A stretch of DNA of 64,000 nt from positions 620,001 through 684,000 of the forward strand of contig JAFEKR010000022.1 of the NCBI GenBank assembly GCA_019022495.1. The letters are read 5' to 3'. Of this stretch, positions 24,469 to 35,900 are shown piece by piece; the first letter of the stretch is position 1; the number at the start of each line of letters is the position of its first letter. Source of the DNA: Epichloe hybrida (lineage: Eukaryota > Ascomycota > Sordariomycetes > Hypocreales > Clavicipitaceae). Below the pieces are notes generated by a model. That model was not told where the DNA came from and made no database searches. It was given only the letters and a program-made list of their open reading frames with translations. Position numbers and translations under genes: made by a program.

Positions 24469-24728
24469 TGTTAATTCCTTCGGATCTTCATTGGTTTAAT
24501 CGTGGCCAAAGACTAGACTAATTATAGGTCTGGCGCGATACACGCAATATAATTGGCTGCATTAATTCACCACCCCCTCTTTTGCCCCACATACGGATTT
24601 CGCCCACTTTTCTAGCATCTAGACTTTCCCTCTCTTCTCTCTCTTTCCTAGCTAGCGAACTAACTATCATCGACTTCAATCATACGGGATTACCCTTATA
24701 CCTGCGCAGGACCTTGGTGTAACCAACA
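24469..24728 (+). repeat. 3' LTR of Copia-A
   Basis: 260 bp, TGTTAATTCC to TAACCAACA, preceded by a purine-rich AAGGAAAAAGAGAG. It is less RIP-mutated than the copy at 663-919. Confidence 0.93.
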
Positions 24729-24733
24729 GTTTT

Positions 24734-24755
24734 ACTAATACTTTATAAAATAACC
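24734..24755 (+). mobile_element. residual Gypsy-D pol stub beyond Copia-A
   Basis: Joining 17,368 to 24,734 gives FIGFYQYFIK in the Gypsy-D frame, the RT/RNase H linker motif (family FLGFxNFYRRFI). Gypsy-D homology then stops, within 12 bases of the CFEM stop codon. It marks a deletion or recombination edge. Confidence 0.7.
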
Positions 24756-24765
24756 CAACTGCACC

Positions 24766-25119
24766 CTAATAACTCTCGCCCTTGGCCCACAGGTCGGCGC
24801 ACTTCTTCTTGGCCTTGTCCTTGGTCTCCAAGGCCTTGAAAATGCCACACTTGCTGATGACGCAGTCTTTCGCGAGCCATCCAATCTTCTTTTGGTTCCT
24901 CATATCACACGCGCAGCGCAGGTCTGTCAGCGCGCAGCCAATAGATGGGTAGACGGCCTCGAGGCACGACCGCTGTCGAGGGGGGGAGGGGGGAATGGTC
25001 AGCGAGTAACACATGGAACGGGGACGGTGTCATCTTACGGCACATGTGGGAATGCCCTCCAAATGGTCTCCGGCGGCGACGAGGCCTGCCACGGCGAGGT
25101 AGATGATGGAGAAGCGCAT
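24766..25119 (-). CDS. small secreted CFEM-domain protein
   Basis: Two exons, 25,119-25,039 and 24,972-24,766, with a 66-nt intron (GTAAGA to CGACAG, CTGAC branch site), give 95 residues. Residues 1-16 (MRFSIIYLAVAGLVAA) form a signal peptide. The mature part has the eight-cysteine CFEM pattern: C26-x3-C30, C40-x6-C47-x-C49, C64-x4-C69 and C85, with Asp44 in the position of the haem/iron-binding Asp of characterised CFEM proteins. There is no GPI-anchor signal, so it is probably secreted free. CFEM proteins act in haem uptake, adhesion or as host-interaction effectors; which applies here is unknown. It is the only gene in a GC-balanced island between RIP-mutated blocks, and its stop codon is 33 bp from the Copia-A duplication. 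No RIP stops are present. Confidence 0.9.
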
Positions 25120-25147
25120 TTTGTAAGGGGCGCGGTCGGGTTTGGTC

Positions 25148-25149
<2 letters not shown>

Positions 25150-25189
<40 letters not shown>
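25150..25189. repeat. (GT)n microsatellite
   Basis: About 19 GT units, roughly 30 bases upstream of the CFEM start codon and probably in its 5' leader. Confidence 0.95.
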
Positions 25190-25192
<3 letters not shown>

Positions 25193-25252
25193 TGGGAGTC
25201 CGGAAGCTTGAATGTGATGGATGGGGAGGACGAATCTAGGATGAACCGTGTT

Positions 25253-25260
25253 TATTTATA
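25253..25260 (-). promoter_or_regulatory. probable TATA box of the CFEM gene
   Basis: TATAAATA on the minus strand, about 134 bases upstream of the start codon. Between it and the ATG lies a (CA)n/(GT)n tract. Confidence 0.45.
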
Positions 25261-26079
25261 ATGAATGGAGTCACGGATGAAGAGAGGGGGATTTTTGAGT
25301 TTTGGCGTTTTTGCAACTCGCATTTCTTCCTTTGTGACGAGAACTCTAGTGGGCTAGTGAGGGTGAAGAGGCGCGGGGAAGACATGGTATTAGAGTTTGA
25401 TGGCTCATCCAAGGTTTTCGTATGATGGCGTCCAAGATGGCATCTCGTCGTGTCATCGCCTGTGCCTGTGCCTGTGCCTGGAAGTAATGCCAACTTCGCC
25501 TTACCTTGTCCAGGCAGCCAACGGGAGATTCGAAGCCCACGGAAAGACGACTGACGACTTCCCCACGAGCTGGAGATTTTTTTATTTTTTTGGCAAACGA
25601 CGGCTTGTCGCCCTCCGGCCGGCCCTTCTCATCCTGCAAAACAGTTCAAGTAAGTCGAGCTTGCGACAACTAGGTTGCTGCTAAATATTCATCAAGTTGA
25701 CATGAGGTCAGTATTTGCCAATTCCTACGGGGGAAAAAAAAAACAGCTGATGAAAAAGCCCTTGTGGCCGCCGCTTTTGCCAAATCGAGGTTTAGTCAAA
25801 AGTTGCCGCAAGGCACGTGGCAATCGTATGTCATCCTCTTGGCCGTAACCCTAATCTCCGTGATGAAGCAAGATGCAAAGTGTAAATCAGGGCCGGGGCC
25901 AAGCCGCATGTTCATCGACGAGTCCCGATGGCCCGATGGCCCATGACCCCACTCCGAGGCCACTCCAACTATGTACATTGTACTTGCTCTCTCGGTTCAT
26001 GTGTCCAGACCAAAGGTTCTAGACCATGCAGTGGGGATGTAGTGCAGAAGCCCGATGGCATCCCGCCCATCTCATCAGG

Positions 26080-26125
26080 TGTGCGATCAGCTGTGCGATC
26101 AGCTGTGCGATTAGCTGTGCAATTG
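26080..26125. repeat. 12-bp tandem repeat
   Basis: Nearly four copies of GTGCGATCAGCT, with late copies diverging by transitions. Confidence 0.85.
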
Positions 26126-26323
26126 TCCAGTTGTTGAACAATTGAGTGGTTGCCGTGGTTGCGTCATGCGCGAGAAAAGAACCGACTTGAGTGTTCCGGG
26201 TTCCCTGGCCACAGACACTGCCCCGTTTCCAGGGGAAAACGCGACCTCATCTCAGTCGCCTACCTTGTTCCATGTAATTCATGCATGTATGCAGAGGCCA
26301 TCCTCGGCAGCTTGACTATGTAT

Positions 26324-26385
26324 TACATGCATGTACGGATTGCATGCATGTACGGATTGCATGCATGTACGGATTACATGTACGT
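26324..26385. repeat. 17-bp tandem repeat
   Basis: Three full units of CATGCATGTACGGATTG type plus a partial unit; each unit contains the palindromes GCATGC and GTAC. Confidence 0.85.
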
Positions 26386-26988
26386 GCAAGAAACGATGGG
26401 CTTGTTTTCGGTTCAGGGGTGTCGAGCTCCATGTTCCCAGAGGAATTCCTCTCCCTCCTCGTATTCCTTCCCAATAATGCGTCGCGATGGGGTCAACGAT
26501 GCAAGACGGTGGGAATTGGCGGGCCCGGATAACACCGAACAAGTGGCAAGCAGAGGACTCTGACGGTAGCTTGTAATACTTGACACACGTTAGCGCGCTG
26601 GTCTTGGTTCGATAATAAAATAAATTGGTTATGCGTCAGTGGTGATTGTTCAGCGATTCAATTGATGCTCCACAACTGTTCCGCGAAGAGCATTGGGAAA
26701 AGGCAAAGACTGCGTGTCGAATGGGAGCTGTCGGTTTTTTTTTTTTTTTTTGTATGCCCTTTTTACATAATTCATTCAGGCAAGGAATACCTTCTTCGGC
26801 CCGCATGAAATTGCTCGCTCCTCGCCTCGTACATAATCAGGGTCCACATTATCTTCGAGGAAAAGCTTGGCTCTCCAGAGAGACAGGCCTGTAACCCGAT
26901 CCCCGGGTTGAAGGACGGTCCGACGGCTGGCCTGCAGGTCAGGCCTGGCAGGTTGTACACCAGAGAGCGCTGTAGATTGCCAGTCCAG

Positions 26989-27147
26989 AGTCGGAGGGGG
27001 GGAAGGTGCGAGGCACCGACCCACCCTCTGGCTCATAAGCCACACAGAAAAAATTTTATTGGAAGGGTGTTGCTCTTTAATGATTATTAGAACCTAGCTA
27101 CGATTAATTAATAAAAAGTTTGTTTTCATCGAATCCTTCTTCTTTTT
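26989..27147 (+). repeat. 5' LTR of Gypsy-X
   Basis: 159 bp, AGTCGGAGGG to TTCTTCTTTTT. Nearly unmutated. The ends are not the usual TG...CA. Confidence 0.85.
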
Positions 27148-27599
27148 AGTAACCACGCTAGGAGTTATAATAAAAAAACAAAAGCTTTCTAAAGCTTTCC
27201 TAGAGTTAAGGGTTTGATTATCATTATACTAGGGTAGTACTAATTCATAGTTATTATTATTCGCCTCTAATCCCTATTATTATTAAAAGCATAATCCCTA
27301 TATTCTCTTTTTATTATCCTAGAGTGCTTAGACTAAGGAGAGTTCTAGTAAAACCCTTAGATAGTAGGGGTATATCCCCTTAAATTAAGTTCTACTAGAT
27401 TATTATTACTATAGAGTATCCTAGTGAAGAAAGGTTACTTACCTTATAGTAGGATAGAAGATAATATAGTATTCTAACTTACCTAATTTTTTAAGAAACT
27501 TATATCCCTATTAAAGCCTAGTATACCTAGGGGGTCCTAGCTAATAATAATAGATTATAAGCTACCCTTGTCTTAAGATATTAGGATATTTAATAGATT

Positions 27600-30500
27600 A
27601 ATATCTGTGGGTCGCTAGCTAAGTTACTTATATTAGTTATTTAAGACTATTAATAAGGGTAAGGATATTAACCTAAATATATTTATCTAAGCTATTAATA
27701 TAGCACTAAGCAGTAGGGCTACTACCTTTATTAATAGCTCTAAATAATTAAGACTAGTAGTCTTAAAGGTAGAGAGTGGTTTAGCTACTATAAGTAACTT
27801 AACTATACTTTAGTAGTCTCTATAAGAATAATACCCTTTAAATATAATTAATAAAGAAGTTAAAACTAGAATAAATATAGAACTCCACTAGAGTAAGGGT
27901 AAGGCCCTAGTAGTATATTACTCTTAAGTCCTAAACATTCTTTATTATATAGGAGGAAGGGATAAGCTAATTATCTTAAACTACTTACTTACCCTAATTA
28001 AGAGCTATACTCTTTATAACTTTATTTAGAGATTTATTTAAGGGTTATATAATAAACTATTAATATAGGAAGTAATTAGTTAGAATATCCTAGCTACTAA
28101 TAGCCTTAGGGAAGTAAGGGAATATATTAAGTAAGTAGCTACTATATTAGAGGTAAAAGCAAATCTTATAAAATTAACTATATATAATATAAAGATTATA
28201 TTAATAAAGGAATTCATTAAGCACTAAAGCAGGTGCTTTATAAATAAAGTTTTATTATAAGCCTATAAGCTCTTACCTAGATTTATAGAAGTGTTAGGTA
28301 ACTAAAGGAGGGAGTTTACCCCTATTAATACACTAATTACCTAGCTTTAACTAATAATATTATACCTTAGACTAGGAGGAGTTTATAGAATCCCTAACTC
28401 CTAGTAACTTAATAGGTATTAACCTATACCCTTAGTAAACTAGAATTATGCTCTAAATACTTACCCTTAGTATTAGCCTTAGATATAGACTAGATATAAT
28501 AGTAATACTAGTAATAAAACTTCTAGTAACTATTAGGCTACTAATTAACCTAGGTAAGGGGGAGGTAAAGTAATCTTTATACTACTAGTCTAGACTAGTG
28601 CTATTATACTACTTTAACTACTATAGGCAGTACCTTAGAGTTTATAGAATTTAGGCCCCTGTAGGTGTATATAAAAGCTTTAACTTACTACTAAATCTTA
28701 GAACTAGTATATTAATAGCACTACCCCTTTACCTTATAAAGGTATATGCTTTAAGTATAGTATTACTAGGTATTATACTACTAACTATACTATAACTAGA
28801 AATAATATATTATAGAGATAGGAGTCTATATAGCTAAAGTTAATAACCTTTCCTCCTAGAAATAATAACTCTTAGGTCCCTAGATAAGTTTATACTAGGT
28901 TAGCTTAGATTTATTTAGGTAAGGATAAGTATAATAAAGTTAAAGTACCTTAAATTATTAAAGAAGTTCCTACTAGAACTATAGTTAGGGCTTATTATAC
29001 GCTAATTAAACCTAAGGCTATAGAGAATATTACTATATTAGTAAGTAACTACTAACTTATTTAGCTTAAAGAGGTATTATTAACTATCCCTCCTTAGTTA
29101 GTAGCTATAGTTAATATAAAGAAGCTAGGAGCTAGATAGGCTAACTTAAGAGCTTAAGTAAAAGATACTATAGATAAGGATAAACCCCTTAAACCCCTAT
29201 TAAAGAGTCTTTAGAAAGTAAACTTAGAGACTTTAAAGTCTATAGCCTAAGGTACTCTTTAGGTTATAATATTAATTTTAGAAGTAATACTACCTTTAAA
29301 GAAGTAGAAAGGGATACTACTTAGTAATATTCTTAAGGATAAGACCCCTATACCTACACTAGAAGCTACTCTATTAGTAAGGGAAAAGGTAGTAAAGAGA
29401 AATATATAAGTATTAAGTAAGATTTAGGGTTATAAGGGTCTTAGTCCTATTAACTAGAAAGCACTAGCTAGTTAGATTTTAGTCCTAATATTGCTTATAG
29501 ACTTGTGGTAAATTAGTCCTAAGATATCTAAATAATTTTAAAAGCTATCCTTATAGGTAACTACCTTAAGGAGATAATTAGGGAAGAAGGTAGCCTTCTC
29601 CCTTAATATAGGCTTTATTTAGGCTACTTTAGGTAATAGTAAGAAGATTCTAGTATTTAATAATTATAATACTAAGCTACTTTGTAAGCACTAGTTAGGT
29701 GCTAAACTATTTGGAATTATAGTTTAGGCTTAAATAGGATTTTGGAAAGAGTAAGTATTTAACCTTAAGCCTAGGTAAGCTATAGCAGACTAAGGGGCTA
29801 AGATTAATATTATATCTTAGGCTTTTATATTATAGGAAAATATACTAGTTTATAACTTAGGGTCCGTAAGGTTCTAAGGACTATAAATAATTAACGCTAA
29901 TAGTTAGGAGAACATAGTTACTCACTTTATGTTAATAAAAGTAACCTATTATAGGGTTACTTAATCTATTTAGGCTATTATTACGCCTAATTACTAGATA
30001 AAGAACCGGATAATCCTAATTTTAGGTCTACCCTAGCTATATAATATAGGAGTAAAATTTAACATTAGAAAGTTAGAATTAATAATTAGGGTTGAAGAGC
30101 GTAGAGATGAAGTTATGTCTATTAAAGGACCCTTGGTGGCTTTATTAACTTAATAGAAAGTTATGCTTTGCCTAGCTAAGCCTATAATCCTAGAAAAATA
30201 TATTAGATAGGATAACGTGGACATGTCCCCTAATAGAGTATTATCTAGCTTAGATAATAAGGATAATTTAAATAATTTAGAAAACTAAGTGGCTTGCTAT
30301 GACCTAGTTAAGTTAAAAAACTAAATCTAATAGCCTAGAGTAATACTTTAGAAGATTAGCTCTAAGAACTTCTATTTATTTATTTCTAGGTAGAACCTAT
30401 AGTGTGGTTCTTAGGCTATGCCCCTTAAATTACCTGCCCTATCTTAGTATAAAAGGAATATTAGCTTGCTAGCTAACTTAGTCTTTATATATTTTTATCT

Positions 30501-32229
30501 AAAGTGAATTTGCTTAAAAATAAGAAGGAGTACTCTATAGGGTAAAGGACTAATAATATTAGAGAGATAACTTAATAAAATAAGGATAGTTAGCCTAGAC
30601 TAATTATAAAAGAGCCTCTATTATTTCTATTTCTAACTTATTAAAGAATATAAAGGAGAGAGACTAACTAGGAGACCCTAATTAAGATAGTGTTAATATA
30701 GTTTAAGGGTTATAGTATAACCCTAGGACTACTAGTTCTAAAGCTAATGGTAGAGGAAGTTATACGAATATTTTATACCTATAGAGACTTAAATACTTTA
30801 TTTATTACTAATATTCCTATGATAGACCTCTATATGCACGTACCTTAACTAAAAGAAAATATGAAACTATAGGCCTAATCCCTAAAGAGGTAGTGGTTAG
30901 AGCCTTAAAGGTATTAGTTAAACTAACTAGTAACTAAAGGTATTTAGTCTAGGATATACGAGTACACTATGGCTATAAATAGAAAGATATTAAACTAGTG
31001 TGTAAAACTAGTGCTAGTTCTAAAAGATAAGTTAGACCCTTAGGCTAAGTAATAACTTATAGTTAACTATTCTTATGTTAAGGAGAATATGCTAGGAAGT
31101 TAGATACCTTTACTAGCTAAGGTTTATAACTAACTTTTAGACCCCTAGGTGAAGTCCTATAGTGTGTTTAATCTAAAGCATGCATATTAGTTAATACCTA
31201 TAGCTACTAAGTTAAGACACGTGTTTATATTTAATATCCCTGGATTTAGTTAGCTTTAACTATCTTATATACCTTAAGGGTCTTAATTTATAGGATACAC
31301 TATAACTAAGGTAATAAGGATAGCCTTTAGGCCTATCCTATTACCTTACCCTAAGCCCTTATTAACCTTACCTTAAATACTAAGTAACTTAAACGCACTA
31401 ACTATGTATATAGATAATATCTTTTATAAGTATACCTTATTTAAAGAATAGTAGTTATTTATTAAAGATTATTTATTACCTAGGTTACTATAAACACTCT
31501 TAAAACTAAGTTTTAAGAAAGTATCCTTAGGTATAAAAACTATTATTATAGTTAGTTAGGTTTATAAAATTAAGGGGAAGATATATATTAAACCTAACTA
31601 AGTAGTAAAGCTAAGGGAGTAGCTAACTCCTATAAGCTAATTTAATATCTAATCATTCTTAGGATCCATTAGTCCCTATAGGAGATAGATTAAGAATTAC
31701 ACTAAAATTACCTACCCCCTTAACTAACTAACTAGAGATATAGGTTAGTAATAGGGAGATTCTAAGGCTCTATCCTTTACTATATTAAGGGATAAGGCTA
31801 CTACTATTCTTAGTATATATAAGTATATATTTAACTTACTTACTTAGATATACTCTAATACTAGTGAATTTAGAGGAGGATATATAGTACTATAAGTCTA
31901 GGATAAAGTGCCTTATCCTATTCTATATAACTTATTCCTATTTACTAAGACTTAGAGGAATTATAGAACTTATAAATAGGAACTATATACTATTATTAAG
32001 TTCTATTATAAGTATAAGCATTTCTTTAAGTTAAAGCTAAAGTTAACTATTTTCACTAACTATAAGCTGCTTACCACTTTTGTAACTACTACTAGATATA
32101 AGGGTATTTATACTAGATAGGTTATAGAGTTAAGGTTACTAAACATAGAAATTTACTTTATCTCTAGGAAGCAAAATACTATAGTAAATAGGCTATCCTA
32201 TACTATCTTTCTTTCTAATAATTATATAG
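27600..32229 (+). pseudogene. gag-protease-RT-RNase H of Gypsy-X, RIP stops
   Basis: After a gag region, a retropepsin-like segment reads IADQGAKINIIS near 29,790. RT reads AWVFNLKHAYQLIPI-type sequence around 31,150 and TMYIDNIFYKYT near 31,401 (YIDD to YIDN). RNase H reads IYSNTSEFRGGYIVLQV (TDAS to SNTS) near 31,850 and LTIFTNYKLLTT further on. Domain order and motifs are Ty3/Gypsy. The frame is cut at 32,234 by Copia-B, between RNase H and integrase. Confidence 0.85.
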
Positions 32230-32234
32230 ATAAC

Positions 32235-32541
32235 TGTTGGAACAAAGGTGATATCAATCGCGCGTCGCAGCCGCAATTACCCAGTAGAAGCTCGGGCCGC
32301 GCGCGGACCCCACACGTGACCCACAACCCGGTATATTAATTAGCTAGGAAATGTGAGGATATAAACGCGTAACCCCTTTTCCCTTTATGTATTATAACTT
32401 CTAGCTTTTTACCTCTCTTTTCTAACAACTTAATTAATTATAATAATAGATAACGTAGCCTAGAATAGATAATCAATGATAATACTATTCTTTAGGCTTA
32501 CGACTGTATTACATTAAATTCAATACCCTGTAAATCTAACA
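32235..32541 (+). repeat. 5' LTR of Copia-B
   Basis: 307 bp, TGTTGGAACA to AATCTAACA; followed by CTAATTAGTAGTTA, the same presumed primer-binding site as in Copia-A. Confidence 0.93.
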
Positions 32542-32929
32542 CTAATTAGTAGTTACCTTCATAGATAACCACGTAGTCTTCGAACACTATAGATTAGCAA
32601 GGTTAATTAGAAAAGGTAGCTTATCTAATGATAACTCGCCCTATAAAATAGGAGGGCCACGTTTAATAATAAGTTATGCTAACAGAAAGGTATAATATAG
32701 CTCTCTTCTTACTTTAGTATTAATATCTATATCTATATGGACTCTAAAACAATAAAGAAAGGTTTAATGCTAGTAGCTAAGCTATCCCCTTGTCTTTCTT
32801 CGTTATGCGTTCTATTACATATTTAAAGTCAACCGCCTTGCCTCACGATCCTTCATATCTAAAATATAAAACACGTTACATAATTATAGTTATAACCTTT
32901 TTTTTTCTCACATTATAAGATCTACCTCC

Positions 32930-35900
32930 CTTAATTAATTAGAATATTAGATGTAGCTAGACTATCTAGGACCTCTAGTTAATTCAGAGTTCCTAGCAAG
33001 ACTAATAGCTATAATAATACTATGGAAGGCGTTAAAACAGGAGATAATAATAAATACCTTAATAAAGGAAAAACCCTTGTTTACACTAACCTATACCCTT
33101 ATATCTCTACAAGGCTTTAATAATATATTATAGAAGAACTACTCTAATAAATAGGAAGTTCTAAACATAAAGAGATAAAAACACCTAAGGAAATTAGTCT
33201 TTATATCCTTATAAAGACTAAATAATATAAGGAGTAAGGGTTATTTAGAAGAACACTATTCTCTGAATTTAGTAATAACTTCTATAAATAGTTAAGGGAT
33301 AAGTTTGCAGAAAGGAGAGACCTTTTATAGAATAGACTTTAAGACTACCTTCTTTATAATAGAGTGTATATAACTATTAGAAGAGGCACTAAGATAGTAA
33401 ATAACCTTAAAGAAGCAGTAAACTAAGAAGAATTTAGATTTTAGACTCTTAAAGAAATTAAAGAGGCTAGGAAGAAGTACATAGGCTTCTAAAAGAACCT
33501 ATAAAATAAAGAGTTCTTCTATAATCTACTAGATAATAGTAATGTTAGAACTAGGTAACCTACTCTATTACCCCGTTTATTAGTATAATTACTATTAAAA
33601 GGATTAATAAGCTAGACTTCCCTAGGAAGACTAAGTTAATCCCCTCTAGGAAGGCCTAGCTAATCTCCCCTAGGAAGGTTAATTAACCTAGAGTTAAGAC
33701 TACCTAAGGATACTATTTATAAGCATCTATAGGTGACTCCCCTACCTATACCTTTACCAGAGGTAAGTCAGTAGTATTACCCTAGTAATACTACTAATAA
33801 TACCCCTAAGCAGGAGAGTTACTAATAAAGGCAACCTATGCTATCTAAGGCTAGTAGTGCCCCTATTAGCATAGCTTAAAGAGCTATAATTCCTCCTTCC
33901 TAATATAAGGAAGAGGAGGATTAGAGGGAATAATAAGCCCTAAGGGTACTACCTATAAAGCTACCCTCTTACTTCCTAAAGACCTTACTACCTCTTTTAT
34001 AAATATAAAGGGAAACACCTAGAGAACCCCTATAGACCTAGAGACCTTTACTAAAGTAAATTATTAACCTATCTAAGGTATACCCTAAAGAGTAACTTTA
34101 TAGTGCTAATAACTATAATATCCTTAAATTAAAGCTTTAAATATTCTGTAAAAAGTATAAGTTACTTAATATCTAGCCTAAACAAGCTAGTTATGCTTTT
34201 AAGGTTATACTTAAAGGTAAAGCACTGTAATACTATACAAACTACCTCTCTAAACCTAGATAACTATAAGATCTCCTTATGCTTATTTACTATATAAGAG
34301 AATAATTTAAAACTAAGGATATATAGTAAAGATATCTACTAGAGTAGAATAACACTTCCCTATGAGAAATAGTAAATAATAACCTAACTAAGTTAATAAT
34401 TAAATACTTTAATAAACTTATAGAAAGACTAGCTATCTTATAATAAGTAGTGCCTAAAGTAAGCTAAACTAAAAGGGCACTCTAGAATTAACTTATTAGA
34501 GCCTGTTATAGTATTCTAAAGTGTAAAGGAGTAATTATAGATCCGCTAGATAGACTATAAGAGTTTTATAAACGGATTAAAATAACCCTTTATCTTATTA
34601 AGGAAGAGAAGAAAAACTATTAATAGTTCCTAACTAAAGCTATAACCCTAGAGTAATTCTAGACTAACTAAAGATATAATAGGACTAGAAAAGAGACCTA
34701 ATACCCCTTAAAACCATAAGAAAAAGGAGGTACTCCTTATATAAAGAAGTGCTATATATATAGTAAGGAAGGATACTAGTTATCTAAGCACCCTAAAGAG
34801 AACTATAAGAAGGCGTTTTAATGCTTTAAGAACCACTACCTTACAGATCTAGCTAATAACTTATATTATTTATTCCTTACTTAGTATAAGGGAGAACATA
34901 AGTCTTAAACCCTTATTAATAATAAAATCGCTTAGTATATAAAGAGCATTAGATTTAATAATAGCCCTAATAATATAGACAGGCTAGTACCTATAAGTTT
35001 CTTTACGTATAGAACGCAAATTAATAGTAAGAAAATGGTTTAATTCCTAACAAGGCAAGCAGTGTATTATAGCCTAAGCAAAGAATACCCTTTTTAGTAG
35101 GAACTTATAAACAAAGCCCTAGCAACGTTTATATTAGAAGATCGCTATTCCTGTGTGATATTCTAAGGGATCATGCCTGATATAGGAGCTGTAAAGTTCT
35201 CTATAGTAAGGCACCCTTAATTTCTTACTTTATAACATTAAATACCTATATTATAGCTTAATGAATTAACAGAGAAGAAAGCATTAGTTAGATTCAGCGT
35301 AGGAGACCTAATTATCGCGCTTAGAGTGGCTAATATACCTACCCCCTTTAGAAATATCCTCTTTTAGGTTATCCCTATAAACACTCTATTTCTCTTATCC
35401 CTTAATAATATAAACTATCTAAAGATTAACTTTAATATCTCTAAGAATACACTATAATAAGGAAACATTAAAGTCCCTATTATACGCAAATAGGGCTATA
35501 CCTAGATGCTCCTTATATAGAAAGAAGAAGCAGTTACTTAGAGCTACCTTATAGAAAGCAAGCTATAGTAACTATACCGCCGCTTTAGACATCCATTAAT
35601 CTAACGCCTATATAAGGTTCTCTATAAATTAGGGCATAATATTAATATTAAAGCTATTAGGGAGCTTATAAGAATTTGCTACTAATGCCAAATACATATA
35701 GATAGCCTTAATTACTTTAAGTTTACCCTTAAGGATAAGTATAGCTTTAATTATAAAGTAATAGTAAATATTTTCTACCTAGATAGTAACCACCCTATAC
35801 TCTATGCTATAAATATAGCTATAGCGTTTAACGTAGTAAAATTCCTTAATAATATCTTTATAAAAACAACCTAGGAAGCTCTCTAAATATACTAGATTAA

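Larger units (their letters stand above)
17369..24728 (+). mobile_element. complete Copia LTR retrotransposon (Copia-A), RIP-degraded
   Basis: 7,360 bp bounded by 260-bp LTRs, TG to CA in the better-preserved copy, with a perfect target duplication GTTTT (17,364-17,368 and 24,729-24,733). Gag, integrase, RT and RNase H are all recognisable in plus-strand frame. A 781-bp retroposon-like insert with a 14-bp duplication interrupts it, so the original element was about 6.6 kb. The insertion split Gypsy-D pol. The last 400 bp, nearest the CFEM gene, is much less mutated than the interior. Confidence 0.94.
25261..26983. other. intergenic part of the CFEM island, minisatellites, no supported gene
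   Basis: GC-balanced DNA with only short overlapping open frames and no recognisable protein. It contains GTGCCT repeats (about 25,457), a 12-base tandem repeat GTGCGATCAGCT (26,080-26,125), a 17-base tandem repeat (26,324-26,385) and a T16 tract near 26,736. It probably includes the promoter of the CFEM gene on its left side. Confidence 0.6.
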
